Source: Bradyrhizobium manausense
GTDB taxonomy: Bacteria; Pseudomonadota; Alphaproteobacteria; Rhizobiales; Xanthobacteraceae
NCBI RefSeq assembly: GCF_018129685.1
Contig: NZ_JAFCLG010000027.1
Span: 1 to 64,000, forward strand
DNA length: 64,000 bases
Direction of reading: 5' to 3'
The stretch's first letter is position 1; every line of letters begins with the position of its first letter. Below the pieces are notes generated by a model. The model worked only from the letters and a program-made list of their open reading frames with translations, made no database searches and was not told the origin of the DNA. The translations under genes and the position numbers were made by a program. Shown piece after piece: positions 49,204 through 58,740 of this stretch.

Positions 49204-50320
49204 TGCGCGCCCGTCTGCGGAGCCGGTGGATCGCCTGACGCGCTGCGTCGCGCGCAACGCCGCGTGCGATCAATGCCGCATGGATGAGTGCCACCATCGG
49301 ATCATTCCGTCGTAGCGGGATCAGCACGTCGCCGATCGCAATTCGCCCGCGCCAGATCGGATTGATCATGGGATGGTCGGCGCTCGCGGTGGAATCAGCA
49401 CTCGCGATGAAGGGATCGGCGCAGAGATGGCGCGTCAGATCGAGCGTGAGCTGCACGCCCGGTGAATATTTCGCGAACCGCTCGTCGATGCCGAGCTTGA
49501 AGAAGAACGCGCGATCCTGGTGGCGCAGCACGATGCCGGCTGCCACCGGCGTCGCACCGGCACGCAGCGTCACGATCTCGCACTGCGCGGTCTCGGCGAG
49601 CGCAGGCACCGCGCGGCGGATGAAAGTCGCATCGCCCGCGTCCTGGACCAACGCGGTGCCGCGCCGGCCCTTCCAGCCGCTCGCTTCGAGTTGGAGGAAC
49701 GTTTCGAGCGCGGACTTGATCTCGCCGACCTTGCGCGCAATGTCGAAGCTGATCGCGCCGTGCTCCTCCAACCGATGACGCTGGCGGCGCAGCTCCTTGA
49801 CCTTCTTGGCACCGAGAGCTTGGTGCAGCAGCTCGTCGCCATCCCGTGTCGCATCGAGACAGGCGCGGATATAGGAGGAGAGCACGCGTGGCGTCAGGCC
49901 AGTCCGGCCAAGCGCTGTCTTGATCGACATCATCGCGGCGCCGTCGAGCGCGACGTCGCGCAGGATCAGCGCATGTGCACCGGCCGCGCGCGCCCGCTGC
50001 AGGAGGCCCGTCGCTGCCTCGACCGACGCGTCGCGGTCGAGCAGCGGGCTGCACAGCGTGCCATAGGGATGCGCGCTCACCAGCGCGGGCAGGGGGATCT
50101 TCCAGGCTCGCCAGAGCGAGACCACCGGCATCAAGCCGATCAGCCGCGTCGAGGAGCCCGCGCAGGCGGTCAAGGCCGAGGCACCTGTGCGGTCGCGCGC
50201 GGTTGCGCTGACGGCAAGCTCCCAGGCGGGCAAATAATAGCCGTTCGGCTCGGCCACGCGCTGCGCCAGTGCGCGCCATTGACTGGGCTCGATGGCCGTG
50301 AGGGGGGCGAGCGCGGGCAT
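49181..50320 (-). CDS. GNAT/FemAB-like acyltransferase (CelD-type)
   Basis: This protein of about 379 residues resembles the CelD/FemAB-like GNAT proteins: an N-terminal half with WKIPLPALVSAHPYGTLCSP, the basic helix KKVKELRRQRHRLEEHGAIS, then LETFLQLEASGWKGRRGTAL and FFFKLGIDERFAKYSPGVQL, the acyl-CoA-binding segment. The substrate is unknown; relatives act in cell-envelope or polysaccharide modification. The ATG at 50320 with AAGGA is preferred to a GTG 54 bases earlier. It overlaps the DsbA-like gene tail to tail. Confidence 0.82.
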   Translation of the reverse strand: MPALAPLTAIEPSQWRALAQRVAEPNGYYLPAWELAVSATARDRTGASALTACAGSSTRLIGLMPVVSLWRAWKIPLPALVSAHPYGTLCSPLLDRDASVEAATGLLQRARAAGAHALILRDVALDGAAMMSIKTALGRTGLTPRVLSSYIRACLDATRDGDELLHQALGAKKVKELRRQRHRLEEHGAISFDIARKVGEIKSALETFLQLEASGWKGRRGTALVQDAGDATFIRRAVPALAETAQCEIVTLRAGATPVAAGIVLRHQDRAFFFKLGIDERFAKYSPGVQLTLDLTRHLCADPFIASADSTASADHPMINPIWRGRIAIGDVLIPLRRNDPMVALIHAALIARGVARDAARQAIHRLRRRARTTPPLAR

Positions 50321-50528
50321 TGCATCCTTCGTCGATGCCGGATTGATCGCAGCCTGGTGCGCGATGTCGACCACGTCCCGTCGTCCCCGTTCACGCCAGC
50401 CAGAAGCCGGCGTTATCAGGTCATGCTTAGCGCAAAGATTGGAAAATACCGTTGGGACGCCGCTTCAATTCGAGTCGTATTGTTAACGTTTGATTGAGCA
50501 TACGGAGGCCCGACAACGGGTGCCGACG

Positions 50529-51968
50529 TCACTGGTCACCCGGTATGAAGTGATCGCGGGCGCTTGCCTTTCCGCCGCCGGCGGTGTCCGCGATGGCGAT
50601 ATCGATGTCGCGCGGCGTCTTCGGCAGATGGGCCGGGTCGACCTGCACCGACAGGCGGACCTCGCGGGTCTGATCCTGCCCGACCTCGACGACCGGCTTG
50701 TCGCCGGGGCCGGCTGCGATGCCGGCGATGCGAATGGTCGCGCCCGGCAGGCCGGACACATCGAGCGCGAACGATCGCGCTGCGCCCTTGTTGAGAAGGC
50801 GCACGACGTAGTCATTGCGCACGCCGCCGTCCGAGAGCTGAACGAACAGCGGATTGCGCTCGTGCAGAACATTGACGTCCATCGTTGCGCGCGTGGCGAG
50901 CGTATAGAGCATGACTGTGCCGACGATGCCGATGGCTGCGGCATAGATCAGCGTGCGCGGGCGCACGACGCGGTAGATCGGCGCCTTGCCGTCGCGGCGC
51001 CGCTGCATGTTGATGTCGGTGTCGTAGCCGATCAGGCCTGCGGGCCGGCCGATCTCGCGCATGACGTTGTCGCAGGCGTCGATGCAGAGGCCGCACTGGA
51101 TGCAGCCGAGCTGGATGCCGTTGCGGATGTCGACCCCGGTCGGACAGACATTGATGCACTGGTGACAGTCGACGCAATCGCCGGCGAGTTCACCATGGGT
51201 CCGGGCGGCTTCGGCCTTCTTCACCGACATGCGCGGTTCGCCGCGATCGCGACGATAGGTGACGTTGAGCGCCCATTCGTCGGTCAGCGCCGCCTGGATG
51301 CGCGGCCAGGGGCACATGTAGATGCAGACCTGCTCGCGGGCGTGGCCGGCGAAGAGATAGGTCGTTGCGGTCAGGATGCCGATCCACAGGTAAGCGATGA
51401 ACGGAGCCTGAAAGGTGGCGAGATCCTTCACCAGCGTCGGTGCGTCGGCGAAATACAGCACCCAGGCGCCGCCGGTCCACCAGGCGATCATGATCCAGAG
51501 AAAGTGCTTCAGCGCAACCTTGCGGATGTGATCGAGCGTCCAGTAGCGCTTGTCGCCCTGCATGCGCTCGCGCCGGTCGCCCTCGACCCAGCGCTCCACC
51601 GCGTAGAACAGGTCGGTCCACACCGTCTGCGGACACATGTAGCCGCACCACAACCGGCCCGCGACCGCATTCATCAGGAACAGCGTCATCGCCGCAATGA
51701 TGAGGAGCCCGGTGAAATAATAGACCTCCTGCGGCCACAGCTCGATGAAGAAGAAATAGAAGCGCCGATGCGGCAGGTCGATCAGCACCGCCTGGTCGGG
51801 CAGGCCGGGCCCGCGGTTCCAGCGCAAGAAGGGAAGCAGATAATAGGTCCCGAGCGTGACGCAGAGGATGGTCCATTTGATGCGGCGGAAAGGACCGTGG
51901 ACCGACTGCGGATAGACCTTCCTGCGCTTTTCGTAGAGCGGGCCTTCGATGATGGTGTCGTCGGTCAT
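50529..51968 (-). CDS. ccoG: CcoG/FixG-type ferredoxin-like membrane protein
   Basis: This 479-residue inner-membrane protein matches CcoG (FixG, RdxA). In the cbb3 oxidase pathway it reduces copper(II) for insertion. It has five or so membrane helices with WCGYMCPQTVWTDLF and CIYMCPWPRIQ. A double 4Fe-4S ferredoxin domain carries CVDCHQCINVCPTGVDI and CIQCGLCIDACDN, and a C-terminal Ig-like periplasmic domain follows. No ccoNOP or fixH/I/S lies nearby. It follows the sulfide-response genes on the same strand, so it may be a paralogue serving sulfide-linked copper or electron handling. Confidence 0.9.
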   Translation of the reverse strand: MTDDTIIEGPLYEKRRKVYPQSVHGPFRRIKWTILCVTLGTYYLLPFLRWNRGPGLPDQAVLIDLPHRRFYFFFIELWPQEVYYFTGLLIIAAMTLFLMNAVAGRLWCGYMCPQTVWTDLFYAVERWVEGDRRERMQGDKRYWTLDHIRKVALKHFLWIMIAWWTGGAWVLYFADAPTLVKDLATFQAPFIAYLWIGILTATTYLFAGHAREQVCIYMCPWPRIQAALTDEWALNVTYRRDRGEPRMSVKKAEAARTHGELAGDCVDCHQCINVCPTGVDIRNGIQLGCIQCGLCIDACDNVMREIGRPAGLIGYDTDINMQRRRDGKAPIYRVVRPRTLIYAAAIGIVGTVMLYTLATRATMDVNVLHERNPLFVQLSDGGVRNDYVVRLLNKGAARSFALDVSGLPGATIRIAGIAAGPGDKPVVEVGQDQTREVRLSVQVDPAHLPKTPRDIDIAIADTAGGGKASARDHFIPGDQ

Positions 51969-52006
51969 GGCAAATTCCCCCGCATTACAGGCGGCGTCGC
52001 TGCGCG

Positions 52007-52210
52007 TTACGAAAACGCGCAACCGCCGCGCAGGCCGAGCTTCTTGAAGACCATCGCGGCCGGGCAGAAGCCGGTGAACGAGGCTTGAATCATGTTCAGC
52101 CCGGCTAAGGCGGTCAGAAGGTACCAATACGCGTTTACATAGGTGCCGAGCGCAAGTCCGAGCAGGACGACGAATCCTGCGAAGGCGAGAACGGCTTTGT
52201 CGACATTCAT
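52007..52210 (-). CDS. DUF2892 membrane protein
   Basis: This 67-residue protein has two membrane helices and the DUF2892 pattern: MNVDKAVLAFAGFVVLLGLA, then WYLLTALAGLNMIQASFTGF and CPAAMVFKKLGL. The CPA segment is common in members fused to or next to rhodanese and sulfide-oxidation genes (as in the BigR operon of Xylella and Agrobacterium). It lies between trxC and ccoG in one run. Confidence 0.9.
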   Translation of the reverse strand: MNVDKAVLAFAGFVVLLGLALGTYVNAYWYLLTALAGLNMIQASFTGFCPAAMVFKKLGLRGGCAFS

Positions 52211-52238
52211 GGCATGCTCCTCTTCAGATACGGCGACG

Positions 52239-52682
52239 TTACGAACGGGTCAGGTTGGCTTCGGTCCACGCGATGATGCCGCGTGCATCCATGGCTCCGG
52301 AATGGCGGGCGATTTCGCGGCCGCCACGCATCAGCAGCAGCGTCGGAATTCCGCTGATGTTGAGCCGCGGCGACAGCGTCGGCGCGCTGTCCGAATTCAG
52401 CTTCAGCAGCCGGACGCCGGGCTCGAGCGCCTGCGCCGCGCGCTCGAACATCGGTGCCATGGCGCGGCACGGTCCGCACCACGGCGCCCATACGTCGACC
52501 AGCACGGGAATGTCGCTGGCGGCGACATGGCGTCCAAAGGCCTCTTCATTCACTTCGATCGGATGGCCGGTGAAGATCGGTTGGTGACAGGCGCCGCATC
52601 GCGCTGCTTCAGGCGCGCGCTCGGCGGGCAGGCGATTCTTGCGCCCGCAATGTCCACAGACGACCTGGCGTGTCGTGCTCAT
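52239..52682 (-). CDS. trxC: thioredoxin 2 (TrxC)
   Basis: This 147-residue protein is a TrxC-type thioredoxin. It has an N-terminal zinc ribbon with two CxxC pairs (CGHCGRKNRL, CGACHQPIF) and the redox motif in WAPWCGPCRAMAPMF. The cis-Pro loop is GIPTLLLMRGG. It starts inside the end of the SQR gene (ATGA overlap), so translation is coupled. It would reduce persulfides or disulfides arising from sulfide oxidation. Confidence 0.95.
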   Translation of the reverse strand: MSTTRQVVCGHCGRKNRLPAERAPEAARCGACHQPIFTGHPIEVNEEAFGRHVAASDIPVLVDVWAPWCGPCRAMAPMFERAAQALEPGVRLLKLNSDSAPTLSPRLNISGIPTLLLMRGGREIARHSGAMDARGIIAWTEANLTRS

Positions 52683-53965
52683 GTGCCCGTTCGAACCTCC
52701 TTGATCTTGGCGATGTTCAGTCTGTCGAGCACGAAACGCTCGTAGAACGGTTCGCTCTCGCCGCGCCGCATCTTGCGGAGGAAATATTTCTCGAAGGCGA
52801 CCTTGGCGTAGTGCACCCACTCGCCCTTGGAGGACCAATTGACGTTGCGCGGCGGAATCTGCGGCTGCGCGAGGAATGCGACGCCGGAATCGCCGAAGTC
52901 GGCGAGGCAAATCGCGTTCCAGGTCGGCTGCGCGGTCGGCGTCTGGCCGCGGAGCAGAGCGCCGATGTTCATCGCTGTCGCCGTCACCATGGATTCGATC
53001 ATGAAGCCGGTCTTGGGAACGCCGACCGGCACCGGCGTCGCGCCGACGGGCGCGATCGCGACGCAGACTCCGACGGCGAAGACATTGGGGAAGGTCGGGT
53101 TCTGCTGATGCTTGTCGACGATGACGAAGCCGCGGGGGTTGGTCAGCTTCTCGATGCCGCGGACAGCCTCGACGCCGCGAAAGGCCGGCAGCATCATCGA
53201 ATAGGCAAAAGGCAGATCGTGCGCCTTGTGTGCCGTGCCGTTGTCGGCCAGTTCCTCCACCGACATCAAGCCGGGGCTGATGTTGTCGACACGTGCGTTC
53301 GTGATCCACTTGATGTGCTTCTCGCGCATCTCGCTTTCGAGAAGACCCTTGGTGTCGCCGACGCCGTCGAGACCGAGGTGGCCGATATAAGGCTCCGAGG
53401 TGACGAACGTCATCGGGACCCTGTCGCGCAGCTTTCGCCGACGCAGTTCGGTTTCGAGGATGAACAGGAATTCGTAGGCCGGCCCGAAACAGGAAGCTCC
53501 CTGGACCGCGCCGATGACGACGGGGCCGGGGTTTGCGGCGAGGATTTCGAACGCTTCCTTCGCGTGCGTCGCATGATCGACATGGCAGATGGACTGCGTG
53601 TAGCCCTGAGGTCCAAGCCCCGGGATTTCGTCGAAAGCGAGCTCGGGACCGGTTGCGACGACCAGATAGTCGTACTGGATGGACGTTCCGTCGCCGAGCT
53701 CGACCCGGTTTTCGGCAGGGTGGACCAGCTTTGCGCCTTGCGTCAGCAGGCGCACGCCCTTGCGCGACATGATCTCGCTGAGATTGATCTCGATCTCGTC
53801 TCGCTTGCGCCAGCCGACCGCGACCCACGGATTCGAGGGCACGAAATGATAGGTCGCGCCCTGTGCGACCAAGGTCAAGCGATCACCACTTCTCAACTGG
53901 GGCAGTAATTCATAGGCCATCAGTGTTCCGCTCAGGCCGGCGCCGACTACGATCACTTCCGCCAT
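52679..53965 (-). CDS. sulfide:quinone oxidoreductase-like flavoprotein
   Basis: This 428-residue FAD protein resembles SQR, which oxidises sulfide to persulfide or polysulfide and reduces quinone. It has the N-terminal FAD motif VIVVGAGLSGTLMAYELLP, the second motif YDYLVVATGPELAFD, and cysteines at 127, 159 and 301. C127 and C159 correspond to the first two catalytic cysteines of SQR; the third is placed earlier than usual. The ATG at 53965 has GGAGG before it. It leads sqr-trxC-DUF2892-ccoG and is divergent from the persulfide-sensor-like ArsR gene. Confidence 0.85.
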   Translation of the reverse strand: MAEVIVVGAGLSGTLMAYELLPQLRSGDRLTLVAQGATYHFVPSNPWVAVGWRKRDEIEINLSEIMSRKGVRLLTQGAKLVHPAENRVELGDGTSIQYDYLVVATGPELAFDEIPGLGPQGYTQSICHVDHATHAKEAFEILAANPGPVVIGAVQGASCFGPAYEFLFILETELRRRKLRDRVPMTFVTSEPYIGHLGLDGVGDTKGLLESEMREKHIKWITNARVDNISPGLMSVEELADNGTAHKAHDLPFAYSMMLPAFRGVEAVRGIEKLTNPRGFVIVDKHQQNPTFPNVFAVGVCVAIAPVGATPVPVGVPKTGFMIESMVTATAMNIGALLRGQTPTAQPTWNAICLADFGDSGVAFLAQPQIPPRNVNWSSKGEWVHYAKVAFEKYFLRKMRRGESEPFYERFVLDRLNIAKIKEVRTGT

Positions 53966-54023
53966 GGGTTCCTCCGTTGGATCAGGCTGCTCCACCGGTT
54001 GAACTCCGGCTGTCGTGCAGGTC

Positions 54024-54057
54024 TTGACTATATATTCATATTATCGTATATACGCAA
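54024..54057. promoter_or_regulatory. superimposed divergent promoters and likely BigR operator
   Basis: On the plus strand, TTGACT (54024-54029)-N17-TATATA (54047-54052) would start transcription close to the regulator ATG at 54060. On the minus strand, TTGCGT (54057-54052)-N17-TATATA (54034-54029) would serve the SQR operon. The two promoters occupy the same AT-rich segment (TATATATTCATATTATCGTA at 54029-54048), which resembles BigR/SqrR operators. One bound repressor would block both. Confidence 0.75.
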
Positions 54058-54059
54058 GT

Positions 54060-54380
54060 ATGAAAATAAACAGCGAGATCATGGAGCGCGCCGCCGACCA
54101 AGCGAGCGAATTGCTGAAGGCGCTCTCCAACCGTCACCGCCTCCTCATCATCTGCCAGCTGATCGACGGCGAACGATCTGTCGGCGAGTTGGCGGAGTTC
54201 CTGAGTCTGCGGGACTCCACGGTCTCCCAGCATCTTGCGCTCCTTCGCAAGGATGGCCTGGTGTCCTCGAGGCGGGATGCGCAGACGATCTTCTATTCGA
54301 TCGCCAGCGAGCCGGCGCGCGAAGTCCTGAAGACGCTCTACCAGGTGTTCTGCGCACCGAAGTCCGCAAGGACGAAATGA
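54060..54380 (+). CDS. bigR: BigR/SqrR-type ArsR family persulfide sensor
   Basis: This 106-residue ArsR repressor has the winged helix with LLKALSNRHRLLIICQLIDG, VGELAEFLSLRDSTVSQHLA and LRKDGLVSSRRDAQTIFYS. Its only two cysteines, C32 and C98, are 66 residues apart, exactly the spacing of the redox pair in SqrR (C41/C107) and BigR (C42/C108), where persulfides form a disulfide-type link and release DNA. It is divergent from an SQR operon. The ATG at 54060 lies just past its -10 box, so the message is nearly leaderless. Confidence 0.88.
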   Translation: MKINSEIMERAADQASELLKALSNRHRLLIICQLIDGERSVGELAEFLSLRDSTVSQHLALLRKDGLVSSRRDAQTIFYSIASEPAREVLKTLYQVFCAPKSARTK

Positions 54381-54483
54381 AGTCTAGGAGGTGGCGGACG
54401 GGCGCGCCTTGCGCGAGATCAACGCGCCTGTCTTCGATGTCGATGAAATGAGAGGGGCACCGCGACGCGGTGTGAGCAAGCCG

Positions 54484-55509
54484 ATGACGACAGGGATCCG
54501 TCCCGTGCAATATTTGGCGCGATGTCTTGGGCTTCTGGTTGCGTTGTTGGCGATCGACGCGTCGCCACGATACGCCGCGGCTGCGGGAACGCACACCGTT
54601 GCGCAGCAGCCGATCACCGACGAGAAGGCGGTCTTCGCCACCGTCGAAAGCATCAGTGTGGTGCCCGCACGCGGCCGCATCGGCGGAACCGTCGTCCAGC
54701 TCTCGGTACGCGAGGGCGATCGCGTCACCGCCGGCCAGGCCATTGCCGCCATCGGCGACGAAAAGCTCGTGCTGCAGATGAAGTCGCTCGATGCGCAGAT
54801 CGAGGCGCTCCAGGCGCAGGCGAGCCAGGCGCAGCTCGATTTCACCCGAACGGAGGGTTTGGTCGAGCGCGGTATCCTGCCGCGGGTCAAGCTCGACGAG
54901 CAGCGTACCGCGCTCAATGTCGCAGACAACGGCTTGCGCGCCAGGACCGCAGAGCGTGCCGTCCTCAAGGAACAGCTCAACCAGGGCCAGGTTCTCGCGC
55001 CGGCGGACGGGCGCGTGCTCAAGCGGCTGATCACCGTGGGGTCGGTCGTGCTGGCCGGCGATCCGGTCGTGACGCTGGCCCAGCAGAACTTCAAGCTGCG
55101 GCTGCGCGTGCCGGAGCGACATGCGCGCTTCCTGAAGGCCGGCGACAAGGTGCGCGTCGACGGTGCCGAGCTCGCGGGCGAGGCTTCGAAATGGGGCGTG
55201 ATCGACCTCGTCTATCCGCAGATCGAGGAGGGGCGCGTGATCGCGGATGCGACCGTCGAGGGGCTGGGTGAATATTTCGTCGGCGATCGCCTGCGGGTCT
55301 GGATTTCCGGCGGCACCCGCCCGGCCTTCGTGGTTCCCTCGAGCTATGTAACGACCCGGTTCGGCATCGACTACGTTTGGCTCCAGAAGGGGGGCGACAA
55401 GATTGAGGTGCCGGTACAGCGCGGCCGCGAGATGCCGACGCCGGCGCTGCCCGACGGTCTGGAGATTCTGTCCGGCATCGGGATCGGCGACCAGCTGGTG
55501 CAGCCGTGA
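54484..55509 (+). CDS. RND efflux periplasmic adaptor (HlyD/AcrA family)
   Basis: This protein of about 341 residues has a signal peptide (ARCLGLLVALLAIDASPRYA), a lipoyl-type half domain (RIGGTVVQLSVREGDRVTAG), a helical hairpin (about 90-160), the return lipoyl segment QVLAPADGRVLKRLITVGSV, and beta-barrel and proximal domains. It links the inner-membrane RND pump to an outer-membrane channel. The start is unclear: GTG 54391 and ATG 54448 are also in frame; ATG 54484 gives the best signal peptide. It overlaps the RND gene by GTGA. Confidence 0.85.
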   Translation: MTTGIRPVQYLARCLGLLVALLAIDASPRYAAAAGTHTVAQQPITDEKAVFATVESISVVPARGRIGGTVVQLSVREGDRVTAGQAIAAIGDEKLVLQMKSLDAQIEALQAQASQAQLDFTRTEGLVERGILPRVKLDEQRTALNVADNGLRARTAERAVLKEQLNQGQVLAPADGRVLKRLITVGSVVLAGDPVVTLAQQNFKLRLRVPERHARFLKAGDKVRVDGAELAGEASKWGVIDLVYPQIEEGRVIADATVEGLGEYFVGDRLRVWISGGTRPAFVVPSSYVTTRFGIDYVWLQKGGDKIEVPVQRGREMPTPALPDGLEILSGIGIGDQLVQP

Positions 55510-58500
55510 ATCTCGGACTTTCGGGACGGTTGACCAGGTCGACGATCGCATCGCCGCTGGCGCCTTTGTTCCTGCTCGCTTCGCTCGTTGTTGGGTTGAT
55601 CGCGGTCGTGGTGATCCCGCGTGAGGAGGAACCGCAGATCAGCGTTCCCATGGTGGATATCCGCATCAATGCCGATGGCTTGCGCGGGCCGGATGCGGTG
55701 GAGCTGGTGACAAAACCGCTGGAGTCGATCGTCAAGGGCATCGACGGAGTTGAGCACGTCTATAGCCAGACCGAGGACGACCGCGTCATGGTCACCGCGC
55801 GCTTCCTGGTGGGCACCAAGTTCGAGGACGCGATCCTGCGGGTGCATGAAAAGATCCGCGCCAATCTGGATCGGATTCCCGTCGGCATTTCCGAGCCGCT
55901 GATCGTCGGCAGGGGCATCAATGACGTCGCCGTGACGGTACTGACGCTATCCCCCAAGCCGGAAGCCGCCGAACGCTGGACCGAGAAGGATCTCTATGAG
56001 CTCGCCGACAAGCTGCGTGCGGAGCTGATGAAAGTCGACGATATCGGCTTGACCTACATTTCAGGCGGCGCGGCGCAACAGATCCGGGTCGAACCAGATC
56101 CCGAGAAGCTGTCGCTGTTCGGCGTCACGCTGCAGCAGCTCGTGGCCAAGGTCAAAGACGCCAACCGCTCTTTCCTGGCGGGGCAGGTCAGAGATGCCGG
56201 CATCGTGCGGAGCGTCGCGGCCGGCCAGACGCTGTCCGGCGTGCCCGACATCGGATTGCTGCTCATCACAAGCCGTGACGGCCGGCCAGTCTACGTCAAG
56301 GACGTTGCCTCCGTCGTCGTCGGTCCGAGCACCATCGAACATCGGGTCTGGACGGACACGCGAGACGCCGGCGGGCGGTGGGCACGGACGCCGGCGGTCA
56401 GCCTGGCGCTGGCCAAGCGCGCCGGCGCCAACGCGGTCGTCGTGTCCGAGAATATTGCCAAGCGCCTCGACGGACTGAAGGCCCGCCTGATCCCCGACGA
56501 TGTCCAGGTGACGGTGACGCGCGACTATGGTGAGACGGCGAATGAGAAAGCCAACGAGTTGCTGTTCCATCTCGGCCTCGCGACGCTCTCGATCGTCGTC
56601 CTGATTGCGATCGCGATCGGTTGGCGCGAGGCTCTGGTGACTCTCGTCGTCATTCCGACGACGATCCTGCTCACGATGTTCGCCGCCAACCTGATGGGCT
56701 ACACCATCAATCGCGTCAGCCTGTTCGCGCTGATCTTCTCGATCGGCATTCTCGTCGACGACGCCATTGTCGTCGTCGAGAACATCGCGCGGCACTGGGG
56801 CATGCGCGACGGCCGGCCGCGCTTGCAGGCGACCGTCGAGGCGGTGGCGGAAGTCGGCAACCCAACCATCGTCGCCACGTTGACAGTGGTCGCCGCGCTG
56901 TTGCCGATGCTGTTCGTGTCGGGCCTGATGGGCCCCTATATGGCGCCGATCCCGGCCAACGCCTCGGCAGCCATGTTGTTCTCCTTCTTCGTCGCGATGG
57001 TCGTGGCGCCATGGCTGATGCTCAAGCTCGCGCCAAAAGGCGACACTACGCCGGCGCATGCAGTCCACGACGAGGGTCGGCTCGGTCGAATCTACCGGCG
57101 GTTCGCCACGCCAATCGTGCGGAGCAAGCGGTCGGCCTGGGTATTTCTGCTCGGCGTCGGCATTGCGACGCTGTTGTCGACGATGCTGTTCGCGACCAAG
57201 TCGGTGACGGTCAAGCTTCTGCCATTCGACAACAAATCCGAGATCGCGGTGGTCGTCGACCTGCCGGAAGGAGCGAGCCTGGAAGCGACTGAGCGCACGC
57301 TGTTCGGTGCGGCGATGATCGCGCGGCAATTGCCGGAGGTCACCTCGCTGCAATCTTACGCCGGCACGCCGGCTCCCTTCAACTTCAACGGCCTGGTGCG
57401 GCACTACTACTTGCGGGAAAGACCCGAGCTCGGCGAAGTGCAGGTCAACCTGACAGCGCGCGGCGAACGCAAGCGAGCGAGCCACGAGATCGCGCTTGAG
57501 CTGCGCGAGAAACTGAAGGCGCTCGATCCGCCCAAGGGCACCAGCATCAAGGTGGTCGAAGTGCCGCCGGGACCGCCGGTGCTTTCCACGCTGCTTGCCG
57601 AGGTCTACGGTCCCGATGCGGCCACGCGCCGCGCTGTTACCGCCGAGCTCAAGAAGGTGTTCGCGGAAGTGCCGTTCATCGTCGATGTCGACGATTCCAT
57701 CGGCGAGAAGCGCCCACGGCTGCGACTCTCGATCGATCAGGACCGGCTTGAATTCTTCGGCGTCGAGCAGCGCGACGTCTACGATACCGTCCAGGCGCTG
57801 TTCGGCGGCATCTCGATCGGCTATTCGCATCGCGGCGAGGACCGCAACCCGATCGAGATCGCGGTGCATCTGGGGAAGCGCGACCTGGTCTGGGATGAGG
57901 CATTGGCCTCCACGCCCGTGCCGGCCAATACGCTGCCTGGCAGCAAAACGGTGGTCGAGCTCGGCCAGGTCGTGAAGGCGACCATGGAAGAGGGCTCGCC
58001 GACGATCTTCCGCCGCGACGGCCGCTTCGCCGACATGGTCATGGCCGAGCTTGCCGGGCGCTTCGAGGCGCCGCTCTACGGCATGCTCGCGGTGGCCGAT
58101 CGTGTGGAGGCCCATGACTGGGGCGTGCTGCCGAAACCGGCGATCGCCCTGCATGGTCAACCGTCCGACGAGTCGCGGCCGACGCTGCTGTGGGACGGCG
58201 AATGGGAGATCACATGGGTGACCTTCCGCGACATGGGGGCAGCGTTTGGCGCAGCGATTCTCGGCATCTACGTGCTGGTCGTTGCCCAGTTCAGGAGTTT
58301 TCGTCTGCCGCTGGTGATCCTGACGCCGATCCCGCTAACGCTGATCGGCATCCTGATCGGGCATTGGCTGTTGGGCGCGCCGTTCACCGCGACTTCGATG
58401 ATCGGTTTCATCGCGCTCGCGGGTATCATCGTGCGCAACTCGATCCTGCTGGTCGACTTCATCAGGCATAGCGGCGGAGACGGCAAGTCCCTCCGCGACG

Positions 58501-58730
58501 TGGTGCTGGAGGCGGGCGCTGTCCGCTTCAAGCCAATCCTGCTCACCGCCATTGCGGCCATGATCGGCGCGGCGACGATCCTGCTAGATCCGATCTTTCA
58601 GGGATTGGCGATCTCGCTTCTGTTTGGGCTCGCGTCGTCGACGCTGCTCACCGTTCTGGTGATACCCGCAATCTATATCGCCTTGCGCGCGCCGCACGAG
58701 GCGTCACCGACCACAGCCAAGCTCAGCTAG
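55506..58730 (+). CDS. RND efflux transporter permease
   Basis: This 1074-residue inner-membrane protein is an AcrB/MdtB-like proton-driven RND pump. It has twelve helices with two large periplasmic loops. Motifs include PREEEPQISVPMVDIRINAD near the start, the proton-relay helix with GILVDDAIVVVENIARHWGM, and the second half GILIGHWLLGAPFTATSMIG and RNSILLVDFIR. It is coupled to the adaptor gene. No outer-membrane factor is in the window. Downstream position from bigR suggests control by reactive sulfur, in line with BigR-linked detoxification, but read-through is not proven. Confidence 0.93.
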   Translation: MNLGLSGRLTRSTIASPLAPLFLLASLVVGLIAVVVIPREEEPQISVPMVDIRINADGLRGPDAVELVTKPLESIVKGIDGVEHVYSQTEDDRVMVTARFLVGTKFEDAILRVHEKIRANLDRIPVGISEPLIVGRGINDVAVTVLTLSPKPEAAERWTEKDLYELADKLRAELMKVDDIGLTYISGGAAQQIRVEPDPEKLSLFGVTLQQLVAKVKDANRSFLAGQVRDAGIVRSVAAGQTLSGVPDIGLLLITSRDGRPVYVKDVASVVVGPSTIEHRVWTDTRDAGGRWARTPAVSLALAKRAGANAVVVSENIAKRLDGLKARLIPDDVQVTVTRDYGETANEKANELLFHLGLATLSIVVLIAIAIGWREALVTLVVIPTTILLTMFAANLMGYTINRVSLFALIFSIGILVDDAIVVVENIARHWGMRDGRPRLQATVEAVAEVGNPTIVATLTVVAALLPMLFVSGLMGPYMAPIPANASAAMLFSFFVAMVVAPWLMLKLAPKGDTTPAHAVHDEGRLGRIYRRFATPIVRSKRSAWVFLLGVGIATLLSTMLFATKSVTVKLLPFDNKSEIAVVVDLPEGASLEATERTLFGAAMIARQLPEVTSLQSYAGTPAPFNFNGLVRHYYLRERPELGEVQVNLTARGERKRASHEIALELREKLKALDPPKGTSIKVVEVPPGPPVLSTLLAEVYGPDAATRRAVTAELKKVFAEVPFIVDVDDSIGEKRPRLRLSIDQDRLEFFGVEQRDVYDTVQALFGGISIGYSHRGEDRNPIEIAVHLGKRDLVWDEALASTPVPANTLPGSKTVVELGQVVKATMEEGSPTIFRRDGRFADMVMAELAGRFEAPLYGMLAVADRVEAHDWGVLPKPAIALHGQPSDESRPTLLWDGEWEITWVTFRDMGAAFGAAILGIYVLVVAQFRSFRLPLVILTPIPLTLIGILIGHWLLGAPFTATSMIGFIALAGIIVRNSILLVDFIRHSGGDGKSLRDVVLEAGAVRFKPILLTAIAAMIGAATILLDPIFQGLAISLLFGLASSTLLTVLVIPAIYIALRAPHEASPTTAKLS

Positions 58731-58740
58731 CGAGGATCCG

